Below are positions 47,721-59,484 of a stretch of 64,000 nucleotides of DNA, in pieces. A program made the position numbers and the translations under genes. Below the pieces are notes generated by a model, which worked only from the letters and a program-made list of their open reading frames with translations, was not told the origin of the DNA and searched no databases. The first letter of the stretch is position 1, and the number at the start of each line of letters is the position of its first letter. This DNA comes from Apodospora peruviana (Eukaryota; Ascomycota; Sordariomycetes; Sordariales; Lasiosphaeriaceae), in the NCBI GenBank assembly GCA_033439685.1, contig JAUEDM010000007.1, positions 1,922,001 through 1,986,000 on the forward strand, read 5' to 3'.

Positions 47721-49208
47721 ATGCCTGCCATAGAAGCCACATCCTCGCAGGCCGGCCAGGCACAGAACCAGATTGAGAGCGCAGAACTCCGCTTTCCTCC
47801 AGTTACAAAAGACCATATCTTACACTGTTCTTACGACTTCTGGTTCCCCAAGTTTGTCGCCTCCCTCCATACCAAACCAGTATAGAAATTAACAGCCAGT
47901 CCCAGATATCGAACGTCATGTATCCGCTCACGCGTCCTACCACTCACTCCGGAATTCATCTCGTACATTCGTGAGGACGGCATCCTCCTGGCCGATGATG
48001 AGCCCGACACTAAAGGAGCCGTCGAGGGGGGCAAAGACGACGACGACGACTGGGAGCCCGCCAACCCGTCCTCCCACTCACAACAGCCCCGGCACGACGA
48101 TGATTCTGACGCCTCAGATGATTCCGATTCTGACGACGAAGATGATGAGAAACCGGCCAAGCTTCCCCCGAACCAGCGCTTCCCGGACCTGCACAACGCC
48201 ATCAACGCAGCAATCCAGTCCCTTGGCGGCGCCGTCTGCCCGAAGCTGAACTGGTCTAGCCCCAAGGACGCCACCTGGATCTCGCGCCATCCAAACACCA
48301 TGAAGTGCACCTCGGCCAACGATATCTATATCCTCCTCAAGAGCTCGTCGTTTATTAGCCATGACCTCGACCACGCCTTTGATGACACCACCGCCCCTTC
48401 TTCTAGCTCAAGCAGTAGCAGCAGCAGCAGCAGCACAAACAACAGGTTTTCTCCCGTGTTGGTCCTCCGCACCTTCTTCAACCCCCTTCCATCGCTTGAA
48501 TTCCGGTGTTTCGTCAAGGACCGCAACTTGGTTGCCATTACGCAGCGCGACCTGAACTACTACGATTTCTTGAAGGCGCTCAGACCGGCCATCGTCAGCC
48601 GTGTGCGCGACCTTTTTGGCAAGATGAAGTTTACCTTCCCAGATTCGTGCTGGGTGTTTGATGTTTATATCCCGGAGGCGTACTACTCTCCGGATTCTGA
48701 TGATGAAGAAGAAGAGGCGGCCAAGAACGCCCGCCGCCTGGGCAGAGCGCGGCTCATCGACATTAATCCCTGGGCGCCCAGGACCGATACGCTGCTGTTC
48801 GACTGGGGCGAGTTGTTGTGTATCTGCGTCGCAAGGCCGATTCTCGGTGCTGCTCCAGTGGAGACAACGGTTAGGTTGCCGATTCGATTACTTTCTAGGG
48901 ACGGACCTCCTCTGACCAAGGGAGAGGCGGATATTGTTTTTGATTCGTTTTCTGCTGCTGCAGCAGGAGCACAAAGTGATCACGATCTGGACGACGATGG
49001 TGAAGATAGTAGTGATGAGGATGACGAAGAGGAGGAATATGAACCCGAGCTGAGGCTGGTCGAGCACGACGACCCGGCCGCGTACAATTTCAGTTCGCCG
49101 CAGTACTCGGCCCATAAGCTGCCCAAGGACGTGGTGGACGCGAGTATGGCGGGCGACGGCGGGATGAGGGAGTTTGCGCGGCGGTGGCAGCGCATGACTG
49201 GGAGTTAA
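47721..49208 (+). CDS. CDC123: Cdc123 (D123 family), eIF2 assembly factor
   Basis: Exons 47721-47851 and 47906-49208; 477 aa. Cdc123 is an ATP-grasp-like cytosolic protein that binds eIF2-gamma and promotes assembly of the eIF2 complex. Family motifs: CSYDFWFPKYR (36-46), PKLNWSSPKDATWI, FRCFVKDRNLVAITQRD and RLIDINPWAPRTDTLLFDW. Splicing with the acceptor at 47905 gives the conserved WFPKY. An alternative CAG at 47899 would give WFPNPRY in frame. The donor GTTTGT is non-consensus. Insertions: an acidic loop (about 85-125), a poly-Ser run of about 14 encoded by AGC repeats, and an acidic stretch near residues 395-415. It is divergent from CWC21 and convergent with URB2. Confidence 0.95.
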
Positions 49209-49928
49209 GTACCTTACGTGGTGGTTAGTTTATTTATTTACCTATCTACCTACCTACCTTAGGTACAGGGACACTTCAACACTTCAATTAAATGGCCACT
49301 GGGGCTCCATCATCACCTCCTCGGAGCTTTTCTGCAACAGAAATGTGCCAGCAAGAGGGAGGGATTGGATCGACATTGTATCAGAACCATGGTTCTCGAC
49401 TGAATTGGTCCGGCCGGGAGGAGTACCCGGGCGTACAGCGGTCATACAATCCCATATATATACCTGAGAAATTTGCCCACGCTCCTGCTGCTTGATTTTA
49501 CCTGCTGGTCAAGGAAACTGAACTTCGAGCTTGCGCAACCGTGATCATTCTATTAATTACATAACCTGATTTCATCTGATATTCAGAGGTATATGCCCGA
49601 GATTGAATTTTCTGTCATAGTAAAGCCGACAAGCATGCATGCATGCCACTGGCTAGATCGGATATGCGGATATGCGGAAGAGTGAATATATAATATATCT
49701 TTTTAGTCCAGACCAGACAGGCCTAGCAGGTTAACTCCCAACATGAGCTACAAATCCCCGCAAAGGCGCACATCTATTCTAGATTAACAGCAAGCTCATC
49801 TCCTCCATGCCACGCCATGTTCACTCGGTATATACAAACAGAAATTCACAAGCTATCCCTAGGTACTGAGGTACAAAAACACACATATATTCAACCCGAC
49901 GACGCACACACCCACGCCCCAACTCAGC
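49209..49928. other. Convergent 3' flanks of CDC123 and URB2
   Basis: No gene. A CTACCTACCTACCTTAGGTAC run lies at 49246-49266 and CCTAGGTACTGAGGTAC at 49859-49875. Confidence 0.65.
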
Positions 49929-52900
49929 TCAGACACCAGTCCACTTGCCCAACGACTTATACCGCTTATACAGCTCCCTGAAAATGACCCGTCCGCTCCC
50001 GTCCATCGCGTCCGTCAGGATATGCAAACCGTCAGGCTTGGTTGTGATATCCAGCACCGAAAACATGCCGCGCTCAATCGCCTCCCTCACCTCCCCCGTC
50101 ACCACGACCGTCTGCTCCAGCTGCAGCTGCAGGCGGATGTAATGCATCACCACCAGGCACATGTACTGGCCCGCGTAGCGCTTGGCCCTGTCCTTTTCCG
50201 AGTCGAGGATCACGTTGGAGGGGCCGTTGCCACCGCCTTCCGTATTAGTAGTATTGCTGTGGTGGCGGGTGACCGAGGCGACTGTTGGTTCGCAGATAAG
50301 GGTCAACAGACGAGAAAAGAGCCTCGCATTTGTTGCCTGTTGTTTTTGGCAGCGGATAGGGTGGTCCGCGGTCGTGTTGTTTCTGCCTCCTGTGTCGTGG
50401 GCGAGGCGCAATGATGATGACAGGAGCAAGAGATGCCGAAGGAGAGATTGCAAGGCGGCAATGAGTAGGTGGAAGTGGCCGTCTAGCCGTCTCCGGTGGC
50501 GCTTGATGATGATTTCCATCAAAGCGCAGAGCAATCGGTAGGTTTTAGGAGAAGAGGCGGATGGTAGTGTGGTGGTGATGGCGGTGCGGGTCGAGAGCCG
50601 GTGCCGTTTCTGCGACGACAGTGTCTTGTCCAGCGAGCAGCAGGTCGTCGAGACGGTGCTCAACGTGAGGTCAATGTTCCATTGCGTCATGTGCGCCGCC
50701 TTATGGTCGAGTAGATGGACGAGGGCCTCTGCAATCAGATGGAACTGCTCTCCGTCTGTTTCTGTTTGCGATAGCCTTTTGCAGAGCAGGCTGTGGGTCA
50801 AAGCGAGGTCGAACTTGCTCGCAGACGACAGAGCTGCGGGTCGAGCGTTTGTTATATGCTGAAGTAGCGTCTTGACAACATACAGACGGGACACCGCCTC
50901 TACGTTATCCTCGCTTCCTTCATGCAGGAGCTCCTCAAGGTATTTGAGCTTCGTTTCGTCGTCGACGTCACGGACTGCAACCTCGACGTATTGTGATATG
51001 GTGTCCTGGTCCACCACATCTGGAACCGACTCCATACCTTCTTCCTCGTCCTCCCCGTCTAACGTCTGGCGGTGAAACTTGATCTTCAACGGAGACCCCA
51101 ACTCCTCGACAAAGCACCTCGCCAAAAACATCCGCACCTCCCATCCGGCCTGTGAGTTCTTCGCAAGGAGCTTCTGACTAGCCTTGATCAAAGACGGAAC
51201 AGCAGAAGAGAAGTTTTGCTTAACAGTCGGCCGATTAAAAACATCTGTTGCTCTCAGAGCGGTGAGTAGCGACAAAAGTGCTCGACCACGCCACTTTCCA
51301 GCTGTGATGATGGATTTCACGCCTTGGAGGAGGCGTATTTTCAGGTTGTCCAGGTCCAGGCCACCTTCCTTGAGGTTTTCAAAAGTTGGCGAGCTTTGGA
51401 CTGTCGAGATAAAGGTGTGCAATAGGATAATTCGGGGCACCGCGTCAGAGTCCTTGCACGGGCTCTGAAGAACTGATACAGCGTCCGCAATATATGCCTT
51501 TTCCCGCTCTTCGGGGTTCCCACTATCCATTTGACTGCACCATCATATTAGCATATAACCTGAAACGCCGAAACAGTGCGGTGAACATACCGTATGCACA
51601 AACTCGCCAACCGTGCCAGCAACAGGAAGTCAGCCCGAGCACTCATAATGCTGTCGGAAGACCATTTTTCCTTGGACTGGCGATACAGCTTGTACAAACG
51701 CCTGCCTATCGTATCCAGATGCTTGAAGCTCATATCCGGGTAAAATGTTGACTGCTCCATCAACCTCCCCATCAAGCTCAGCGCCGGTTTCCAGTATTCG
51801 ACCTCAACGTGGCCAGGCATGTCCAGAATCTGCGACAGTTGCGAGACTAAACGTTCCATCGCGGTCTCTCGTTGTTGCCGAGTAAGAGCCATCGATGGCA
51901 CGCCAAGTAGGAACTGCACCGCTATTCTTGTCGCTTCAAGCGACTCCGCGGCCTTGGATGGGTCAAGGAGAGAAATCATCTTGTTTGTCAAGTCATCTGA
52001 AAAGGAAATGAGAGTTAGCGCACCATCATCAAAGTCGCTCAGAGACTAGAGCACTTCGCCGTCCCGCCTAATAAACTCACGAATCAGCTTTTCGTCGTTA
52101 TTGTCATTCTCGTTTTCGAGAATAAGAGGTATTATGGCCATAGCTGTATCATAAGTGATGACATTTTCAACCCCATCCAGCAGGATAAGTGAGAGAATAA
52201 ACTTTGGAAACGTCTTCTTTCTCTTAGTAATGAGACTATAAAGAGAGGCAAGTTAGCAAATGTCATTTGCACAGAAGCGAGGATTGGTGAACCATACGAA
52301 ACAAGCCGAGAAGTGCCAGATAATATCCACGACACATATGTGCCTTTTGTGATCGACTCGTTGGACTCAGATTCCTCAGAATCCTTCTCAAACCTGTCGA
52401 AAAACGAGCAGGCCATGCTCGCGGCCTCCTCTTCGTCCGCACCATACGGGTGATTAGCAAGCCAAGCTGCCAGGCAGCATTTGAACGCAGCAAATGTCCC
52501 CTCCTTTGTTATCCCTGACTTTCGAAGTACCCGTTCGAGGTCTGATTTTATTCGAGACCAAATTTGCGTGCACTCTTCATGTGTGCCCCTGCTCAGCGCA
52601 TGTTCGGCTACCAACCAGCGAGACACGGAGATGGCCGCAGGCTCCTTCTTGGACACATTCTCTAAGAAAACCGCGTTGAATGTTTTCATGTTGATTACGT
52701 CAATGAGGTCATTGTCGGAAACTCCGCTGGAGATAGCCGCGAGAATATGTATTCTCCCCAGACTCTCTGCTGATTCGGTCCGCGAAGCGAGCCATTCTAG
52801 AATATCCAGAAGCTGGTTCGTGTTGAGTGATTCTTGCAGTAGACTTGCCACGGCAAAAACAAGTTCCTTCCGAGTCCATAACCGCTCAAGCTTGACTTTT

Positions 52901-54519
52901 GGTTCAGCGACAGCTATATAGCTCAGCCAGATCTTGAGAAAAGTAGACAAATCGCGGGTCCTTGCATAACCCTCTGCCAACAGGACAGTAAACTGCAGCG
53001 CCTTATCAAAGTCCTCGTCAGTCATCGACTCCGAGTTTCTCGTCTTCTCCAGAACTTGCCCCAGAAGCGCCTGTCCTTCCGAGGTAAGCAAAAAGGTGTC
53101 TGGGTTGAGTTTAACGATCGATAGCAGCAATTGCCAGTTATAGCTGTCATCCTGCAGAGCATAGTCCTTGCATACTGAGCGGAGACTCGCGAGTGAGAGC
53201 GGCGATTCCCTCTCCGCTGCCATTCCGATGATCGCTTCCACCGCAAGGGCTTGTTTCGGAGCACGTGTCTTCCCCAGAGCCTGTAGCAACGCATCAAAAA
53301 CAGCCTGGATCCACGTCTCGTAGTCCTTTTTGGATGTCCTGTTGCCAAATACACGAGTCGATTTGCTGATCAGGTCAAAAAGGACAGGGAACGAGGTCGT
53401 GAAGGATAGTGCCGACATGTCAACCGCGACTTTCATGATCTCCTGGCCGCCTTTGTTGAGGAAAGCTGACCTCGACGGGAGGATCATGTTGCGAGTAAGG
53501 AAACGACGGAGGTCCCGGGCCCATCTCTGCTGTACGGTGGCATCGATGGTTAGTGACCTCTGTTGCGGGACGCCCGTTAGTTTGCCTAGTAGATTCGCAG
53601 CCAGTCCAGACACATGTGTCGCGACGTCGACCGCATCACTGGCACTCTGGAGATGCAGATCCCATAGAGAGTTGAGAATTGACATCCACGAGGACTGGTC
53701 TTTCAGTGGCTCCTCCTGTGTGGTGTTCTCCACCGCGAGGTTGCAGAGCGTCAAGAGCGGTACCAGGACTTCCATAACTTCGGTTGCAGAAGACGAGAAT
53801 AACGACTTGACATGTTCGGCTCCCATGCGATGGTTCGGTGCTCCGTCGGTCGATGTAGACTCGCATCGCGCTAGAAGAGTCTGAATGGCCGCAAGCACGG
53901 CCTCGGCAGCTTGAAGACAGCCCGTTGCCTGTCTCTGCAGGGCCAAATCAAACGTCACCGGCATCGATCGTTTCCGCTTCCGAGAATTCGTCGTCGCGGA
54001 TTCCTGTGGCGATGCAGGTGGTGGTGCATCCACCATTTCAACGTCCGAGTCTGCCGCACCACTTGTGTTTTGGGCCTTTGAGATATCCTTGAGTGTTTGC
54101 TGTAAGATGGCAACAAACCGACGGTCGGCTAGGGATTTGGCGAGCGAGAAGAGCGGTATCCAGTCGAACACGGCTCCCATAATATCCCAGGCGGGAGGGT
54201 ATCGTCGGAGTCTCTCGGCCGCGGGAGTAGATCCGATCATGTTCTTGAGGAGCCATCGTAGCAGCATCTCGTCCGCCGCATGAAACCCTCCTTTTGCCCC
54301 CTGTCCGCGGTGTTGCGACAGCGCCTTCCATACCCGCTCGAGCTTGTCGGGTGTCGTGTCGATACTGCCCTGGTCAAGCGCGCGAACAGCACGGACGAGC
54401 GCGGCGTCGCCGTCCTACATGGTTAATTTTGTTAGCTTTTCTTTTCTCTATCGCAGACCTCGCCAGACCTCCAGCTGTCGGCCTCGAATTAATGGCACTA
54501 AGCTTCCTTCGCTCACCAT
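49929..54519 (-). CDS. URB2: Urb2/Npa2-type nucleolar 60S ribosome biogenesis protein
   Basis: Exons 54519-54517, 54414-52298, 52235-52081, 51996-51591, 51534-49929 (minus), 1428 aa. Urb2/Npa2 acts in early nucleolar pre-60S particles needed for 27S pre-rRNA and 25S rRNA maturation. The protein is a long helical repeat array with the Urb2 domain at the C-terminus (about 1190-1425, ending LYKRYKSLGKWTGV). Frames join cleanly at each intron; exon 3 carries KRKKTFPKF and exon 4 starts at HDLTNKMISL. The start is notable. The open frame extends 49 codons upstream of the first exonic ATG (54267), with coding-like sequence (DGDAALVRAVRALDQGS). It ends at a good acceptor (branch GCTAAC, ATGTAG). The matching donor GTGAGC directly follows an ATG at 54519-54517. 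I therefore place the ATG alone in exon 1. Confidence 0.88.
54415..54516 (-). other. URB2 intron immediately after the start codon
   Basis: 102 nt; donor GTGAGC, branch GCTAACA about 20 nt before the acceptor ATGTAG. It lies between the ATG and codon 2. Confidence 0.75.
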
Positions 54520-55212
54520 ATTCTCGTCGTCGCCTATCGATGTAAACTCCAAGGACCAATGATCCAAATTTTGCTCAGATTCCCATATCCCTATTTTTGG
54601 TTCAGTTTTTTCTCCTTGTCGATTCGAAGTAAACCAATTACGGGTTAATTGTTATGTATTCTGAAGCTCTCGCTCTATGGATGCGCCCCGCGCTACCTCC
54701 CGTTATCCGCCAGAAAAAAAGTTAAGAAATTCTGCCGTCCCAATTGCCTTCCCGCCAAGTCCATTCCATAAACTTTCCTCCCCTGTCCGACCTTTCCCTC
54801 ACCGCCTTCGGGAAACCTGAGGTCACTGACAAGGGGGAAGCTTGGCAAAAGGAGCTTGCCGACGACGTCGTTCATGTCCCTGATTTGCCCGGCGCGCCGA
54901 AGAAGCGAAAGCGAACGAGGGAAAATTAAACCATTGACGACGACGACGACAATTCTACGAACGTTGCGCCCAAATCAATTCAATTCAATTGAACGAGGTA
55001 ATTATTTATTTCAGTTTCCACTTCATAACCAAAAGAATTGCACCCAGATGTAGCTACGCAGCTAGCTGCAACATGATTGAGCTGGATGAAGCTCTCTCTC
55101 CCGCCGTCCCATTCCGATCACGAACCTACGTCTAGATAGCTAACACAACTTCCGATACCAGCTGCAATTCCGTCTTCCACGCGCAAATCATTTAACAGCA
55201 CACACATCAGCC
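54520..55212. promoter_or_regulatory. Divergent region between URB2 and MIC10
   Basis: 693 bp. A 61-codon frame at 54744-54929 plus is probably not a gene. GAC repeats at 54937-54951 and AATTCAATTCAATTG near 54976-54991 are visible. It should hold both promoters. Confidence 0.55.
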
Positions 55213-55597
55213 ATGGCCGAGACCACCCCTGCGACGACGCCTGTATCGCCTCCGCCGCGTGCGGTCGCGCGCCCCGTCAGCGAGGCTCTTTTGAACGAAA
55301 AGGTACCGGACACACAACACACCATGTCTTCCTTCCGGAAAGTGGTCATCCATACGGAGGTCGGGAAACGGAAACTAACAATGGCATGTTGCCGTGTAGT
55401 GGGACCGCTGCCTTTCGAACCTGCTCATCAAATCGACTCTCGGTCTCGGCTTCGGCGTCGTCTTCTCGGTCCTCCTTTTCAAGCGGAGGGCGTGGCCCGC
55501 CTTCGTGGGAGCCGGTTTTGGCGCCGGCCGCGCCTACGAGGAGTGCAACTTCAGCCTGAAGCAGGCGGCCAAGGATATCAGGAAGCAGGCCGCATAA
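55213..55597 (+). CDS. MIC10: MICOS complex subunit Mic10
   Basis: Exons 55213-55302 and 55400-55597; 95 aa. Mic10 is a hairpin inner-membrane protein that oligomerises to bend cristae junctions. A Pro/Thr-rich N-terminus (1-22) is followed by WDRCLSNLLIKST. Next come two membrane segments (about 37-57 and 62-77) with the family glycine motifs GLGFG (45-49) and GAGFGAG (67-73), joined by a short basic loop KRR (58-60). The C-terminus is YEECNFSLKQAAKDIRK. The 97-nt intron (GTACCG..GTGTAG) falls in phase between NEK and WDRC, and reading through it loses the frame. ATG context CAGCCATGGCC is good. Confidence 0.95.
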
Positions 55598-56075
55598 GCC
55601 AACCAACGATGCAGTGTGTGTGTTTAGATATGTGTGTGCGAGGCAGGGGGGGACAGACAACGGTGGGTGAAGAACGCCTGAACGGCGGGCATATAGCTGG
55701 AGTGAGTGCTGGTGGTATGGTAGAATATCAATCACACAGTTATGAGAGGAGAGCGGGAGGGATGATGGGACTGTAATAAAAGGAACCCTCAATTGTTGCT
55801 TTCACCGGCATAAACGTGTTGTGGAGGAGCGGGAAAAGGAGTCGACCGAAGCCTTTTGGTGGTCCTTGGGATAAAAATAAAAATTCACCAAATGTGTACT
55901 TGCGATCTGGAGACTTGTATGGCAAGTGCGCTGATTTGGGTTGAGACAGGAATATCAGGTAGGTATCGTATCCATGACTTGGCTAACCTACAGTCTAGGG
56001 CCTGCTCGAATTCCCGGCATATAAGTGAAGTAGCTTGAATATACGGGTACGAACAAACAGAACAAGACAAAAGAA
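55598..56075. other. Convergent 3' flanks of MIC10 and the next gene
   Basis: No gene; 3' UTR-like sequence for both neighbours. Confidence 0.65.
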
Positions 56076-57209
56076 CTAAACAGCAAAACCTCTCCTCTCA
56101 TGATCATCATAATCCAAGCTCCTCTCCTTCTTCCCCTGGAGGATATTTTCGTCTTCCCCGTCGTGCTCATCACCCCTAACGAAACTCGAATGTCTCCTCC
56201 TACCATTTCCCTTCCGCCCATCCCTCCTCACAACACCACTACTCCCGACGATGTGATCTGCCCAGCTAAACCGTCTCGTTGCTCCGCTGACTGTGGCAGT
56301 GGCAGCCGCAATGATTCCAGTTGGCATGCCAACCTCCAGATCATGGTGATATCTCTCCTCGGGCGGCGTCACAGAGTGACTCGGGCACCCGTCGTCTGTA
56401 CCATTATTCTCAAGCCGTCTTGTTACTCCCGTCACAGGCGCTCCGTCGCCGGAACCACGGCGCGCGATAAACCCGGTACTGATCCGCCTTCCCAGCTCGG
56501 TCAACATGTCCATCGACATGGCGTCGGCCAGGAAAGCGTTGCTCTTGCGCCGCACATTGTCAAATAACTCGCTGGCGATGGTGGGTATGAGTGTCGGTGG
56601 GCCTAGCACTAGATCGTGGTGATGGGTATGGTGCTGCCGCTGCTGGTTGAATTCCTGGCCGTTGGTGGGGAAGACGTCGTCCCAGAGACATTCATGTAGC
56701 ACGCCAGGCGGGAATTGAGAACGTGAGAGGAAGCCTGTGGACTGTTCTTGCCGTAGTATTGTTCTTGTTGGCGAAGCCCACTGCGCGGACCGACGACGCC
56801 TCTTCACGCCCATCCAGATGATTGCGCCCATTAGTGCCACCAGGACAAATGTCCCGAAGGCGAGGATGGCTATCTCCAGACGTGAGGCTTCCAGGTTGAG
56901 TAATATACCAGCAATACCACCGTTGCTGCTGGGTTGGACTGGAGGAGCGTCGGTTGGGGTCATTGCGCTCGCCAATGTGAGCGGCAACTGCTCGGCTGGT
57001 AGGTTACGGCCATCGACCATGTTGTTTCCGGTATTGACATGGTAATGTCCGTTGCGACTACTGGTCTTTTTCATACTGCGTTTGAAAACTGTCTGACGCC
57101 TGGGAAACAGAGACGGCTTGTCGGCAGTCTCCAAGTCTGATACCACTCTAGGCGCAATTCGGCTCGGCTTCCGCACGTATGGTCTCGCCAGCTTGAGGAG
57201 GAGTCTCAT
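56076..57209 (-). CDS. Uncharacterised single-pass membrane protein
   Basis: A single exon of 377 aa. I do not recognise the family. The N-terminal 100 residues are basic and polar (RLLLKLARPYVRKPSRIAPR at the very start, a possible mitochondrial-type presequence or simply a basic tail). One clear membrane helix covers about 111-134 (EIAILAFGTFVLVALMGAIIW) and is followed by KRRRR. The remainder (140-377) is polar, with HH and RR clusters and an acidic/basic C-terminus. The positive residues after the helix suggest the long C-terminal part is cytosolic. The frame has no internal intron signal. Neighbours MIC10 and the Smr gene give no functional clue. Confidence 0.7.
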   Translation of the reverse strand: MRLLLKLARPYVRKPSRIAPRVVSDLETADKPSLFPRRQTVFKRSMKKTSSRNGHYHVNTGNNMVDGRNLPAEQLPLTLASAMTPTDAPPVQPSSNGGIAGILLNLEASRLEIAILAFGTFVLVALMGAIIWMGVKRRRRSAQWASPTRTILRQEQSTGFLSRSQFPPGVLHECLWDDVFPTNGQEFNQQRQHHTHHHDLVLGPPTLIPTIASELFDNVRRKSNAFLADAMSMDMLTELGRRISTGFIARRGSGDGAPVTGVTRRLENNGTDDGCPSHSVTPPEERYHHDLEVGMPTGIIAAATATVSGATRRFSWADHIVGSSGVVRRDGRKGNGRRRHSSFVRGDEHDGEDENILQGKKERSLDYDDHERRGFAV

Positions 57210-57846
57210 GTAGAAGGGGTGTCTGTTGACTAGGTTACTGTATGTTGATGATGATGTATAGGAAATGGTGTAGGAAAGAGTCGGGAGTTTGCTGACTCGA
57301 CGACGTTATTAGGTTTTCGCAAAGGATATGCACGAGGCCAATGTGGCATATTGGTGCGGCACCATCGAGGATCTGGTAGGTTACGGTATGCTTGACGAAC
57401 AGAGCGAACTCTGTCCCAGGAATAGTGTTTGGGGGATCAAGCGAACAATCACGAATCGATCATAATCGGTCAGAATGGGAAGACCACACCGCTGAGTCGA
57501 TCTCCTCGTAATCTATAAACGTCATACCTTGCATCTTTCCCCCAGATCCAGGATTGAGCAAATGAGCAAGTCAGGAAGGACGTGAAATAGGTGAAATACG
57601 GGATGGGGTGCCTTCTCTCGTTCAGTTAAATCTACCTACCTGGTACCTAGGTAGGTACGGTAGACACTAAGCAAAAACCTGGAAGACGGGGAAATAACAA
57701 CCTGAAAGCTTGAATCTTACTCACAGTCCCCATGACTTATCGACTCAAATCATTGCCCCCGTTACTCCAACGCTCTCATCCAATGCTTTCCATAAAAAGA
57801 TGCCGTAATACAAGCAGGGTTTTCTTCAACCCCCCTTTTATCTCGT
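57210..57846. other. Intergenic between the membrane protein and the Smr gene
   Basis: No gene. It contains the near-palindromic CTACCTACCTGGTACCTAGG / TAGGTAC tract at 57632-57657 and the 3' side of the Smr gene. Confidence 0.65.
57632..57657. repeat. Near-palindromic TACCTACC..GGTACC..GGTAGGTA element
   Basis: TACCTACC (57633-57640) and GGTAGGTA (57650-57657) are exact reverse complements and flank TGGTACCTA. It is the largest member of the motif family here. Confidence 0.75.
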
Positions 57847-58696
57847 CTACATGACAACACAGCAGCCCAAACACCTGCCAACCGCCTTCACGATATCATC
57901 TTCGGGTTGCTGCTGTTGCTGTTGTTGATGTCCACCACCATACTGTGGCTGCTGGTGATGCTGCTGTCCCGGATACCCTCCGCCTCCACCCCCATAATGC
58001 CCACTAGGTTGCTGCGGCAGCGGTGGCGGCACATTCACACGTCCGCCGCTCAGATCAACATACATGCGCCCCTCGTTCTCCTCGGTCGCATAGTCCAGCC
58101 CCATCTCCTGGCAGAGCTGCTCGACCCGGGGCTTGATCTTCTGGACCCGGCCGCTCGAGTGGTTGCCCTTGCCGACGATGACGTGCAGGTGCGTCTGGCC
58201 GCGGCCCTGGGCGTCGCGGATGCGCGCCTCGAGGATGTCCTCGGCCTCCTCGACGAACTGGCCGTGCAGGTCGATGGTGTCCTCGGCCACGCGGCCGGGC
58301 GCGTTGTTCTCGCGGAAGATGAAGTCGGACGCCTGCTTGTTGTAGGCGTCCTGCTGCTTCTGGTGGCGCTTGCCTTCGTCCGACAGGGCTTTGGCCTCGG
58401 CGCCGTCGCCGCGCTCATATGCCTCGTGCGCCTTTTTCTGTTGATTAGTTGGGTGGAACAAGGATGATCGGACCTTTAGTCCCAAAACTGAACATACCCG
58501 GTCAAAGCACGACTTCTTCCGGTCGGCCTCCTTCCGAGCAAGATCGCGTAGGCGGTCATACTCGGCTTCTGCGTCCTCGGCGGCGCTGTGGTTGAAGGCT
58601 AACAGTAACCATCATAAGCACCAGGTGCGGCTCAAACGGCATTATCACATCAGGTTACGTACCACGCCCGCCTATCCTCTCAAGCGGAATCGCCAT
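57847..58696 (-). CDS. DUF1771-Smr domain protein with C-terminal CaaX box
   Basis: Exons 58696-58663, 58598-58498, 58437-57847 (minus), 241 aa. DUF1771 covers about 12-78 (FNHSAAEDAEAEYDRLRD, then AYERGDGAEAKALSDEGKRH). The Smr domain covers about 98-175 with IDLHG (100-104) and GKGNHSS (134-140), the MutS2-type small RNA/DNA-binding or nuclease fold. A Gly/Gln/Pro-rich tail follows (180-220), and the chain ends GCCVVM. CVVM fits a CaaX prenylation signal (Met at the last position favours farnesyl), with a second Cys next to it. Both introns are needed to build the DUF1771 N-terminus. The alternative 58485 start in intron 2 loses half that domain. Membrane attachment is inference. Confidence 0.9.
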
Positions 58697-59470
58697 TGAA
58701 TGATGATGGCCTCGACGGTATGAGTGGAAGTGGTGATTTTCAACTGCTTCGTTAAATGGCAGAGCTGTTGGACACAGCAATATCACTTCAAAGTTGACAG
58801 ACGGCGCAGTCTCTAAGAGTCTGTCATGACTTGTGTTGACTCCAAAAGCTCATGGTTGTGATGTCGTCCTTGTCCAGGTACCACGAACCTGGAAGTGATC
58901 GATGTCTCGGTGTAGCGCCAAGAGGTGTGGTTGGCCAATCGAAACCTGCGGGAGGCACAACAAAACGACCGGGGTGCCCGCTGCTGCTGAAAGCCTGATG
59001 AAAGAGAGAGAAAAATAACCTCCAGAAGCCAAGCCAAGCCGCCTTCTTTTCAGCTGGCTTTTCATGCCGGACCTCACTCACGGTACCTACTCCGTAACGC
59101 TCACTTTCATTGACCGTCTGCTGTCCGATTGCTATACATACAGTACCAAAGAATGAGTGGACGACGTGGATGACCAGAACCGATATAAGGCGTTCAGGGT
59201 GCTTCTGGAAGACTTTGCGCATCTTTCTTTTAGCGTGTGCCCCCTTTTCCATCCATGTCGGTGGGTATCAAACTATCGGCGACTGACTTTTGTTTCGGGT
59301 TTTACATAAGCTGCTGACCGCCTGCCAGTCCGTCGATATCTCTGCTGGATTAGAATCCGACTTGATATCCATATGGATGGTTTTATTGCTGCTCTCAAGG
59401 TGCCTAGGTTGGCATCATGGTTCAATTAAACACTCCTTATCAATATCTTGGGACCTGCGGCATGCGGCCT

Positions 59471-59484
59471 ACCTACCGGTAGGT
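59471..59484. repeat. 14-bp perfect palindrome ACCTACCGGTAGGT
   Basis: The sequence is its own reverse complement, with a CCGG centre in place of GTAC. Confidence 0.8.
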
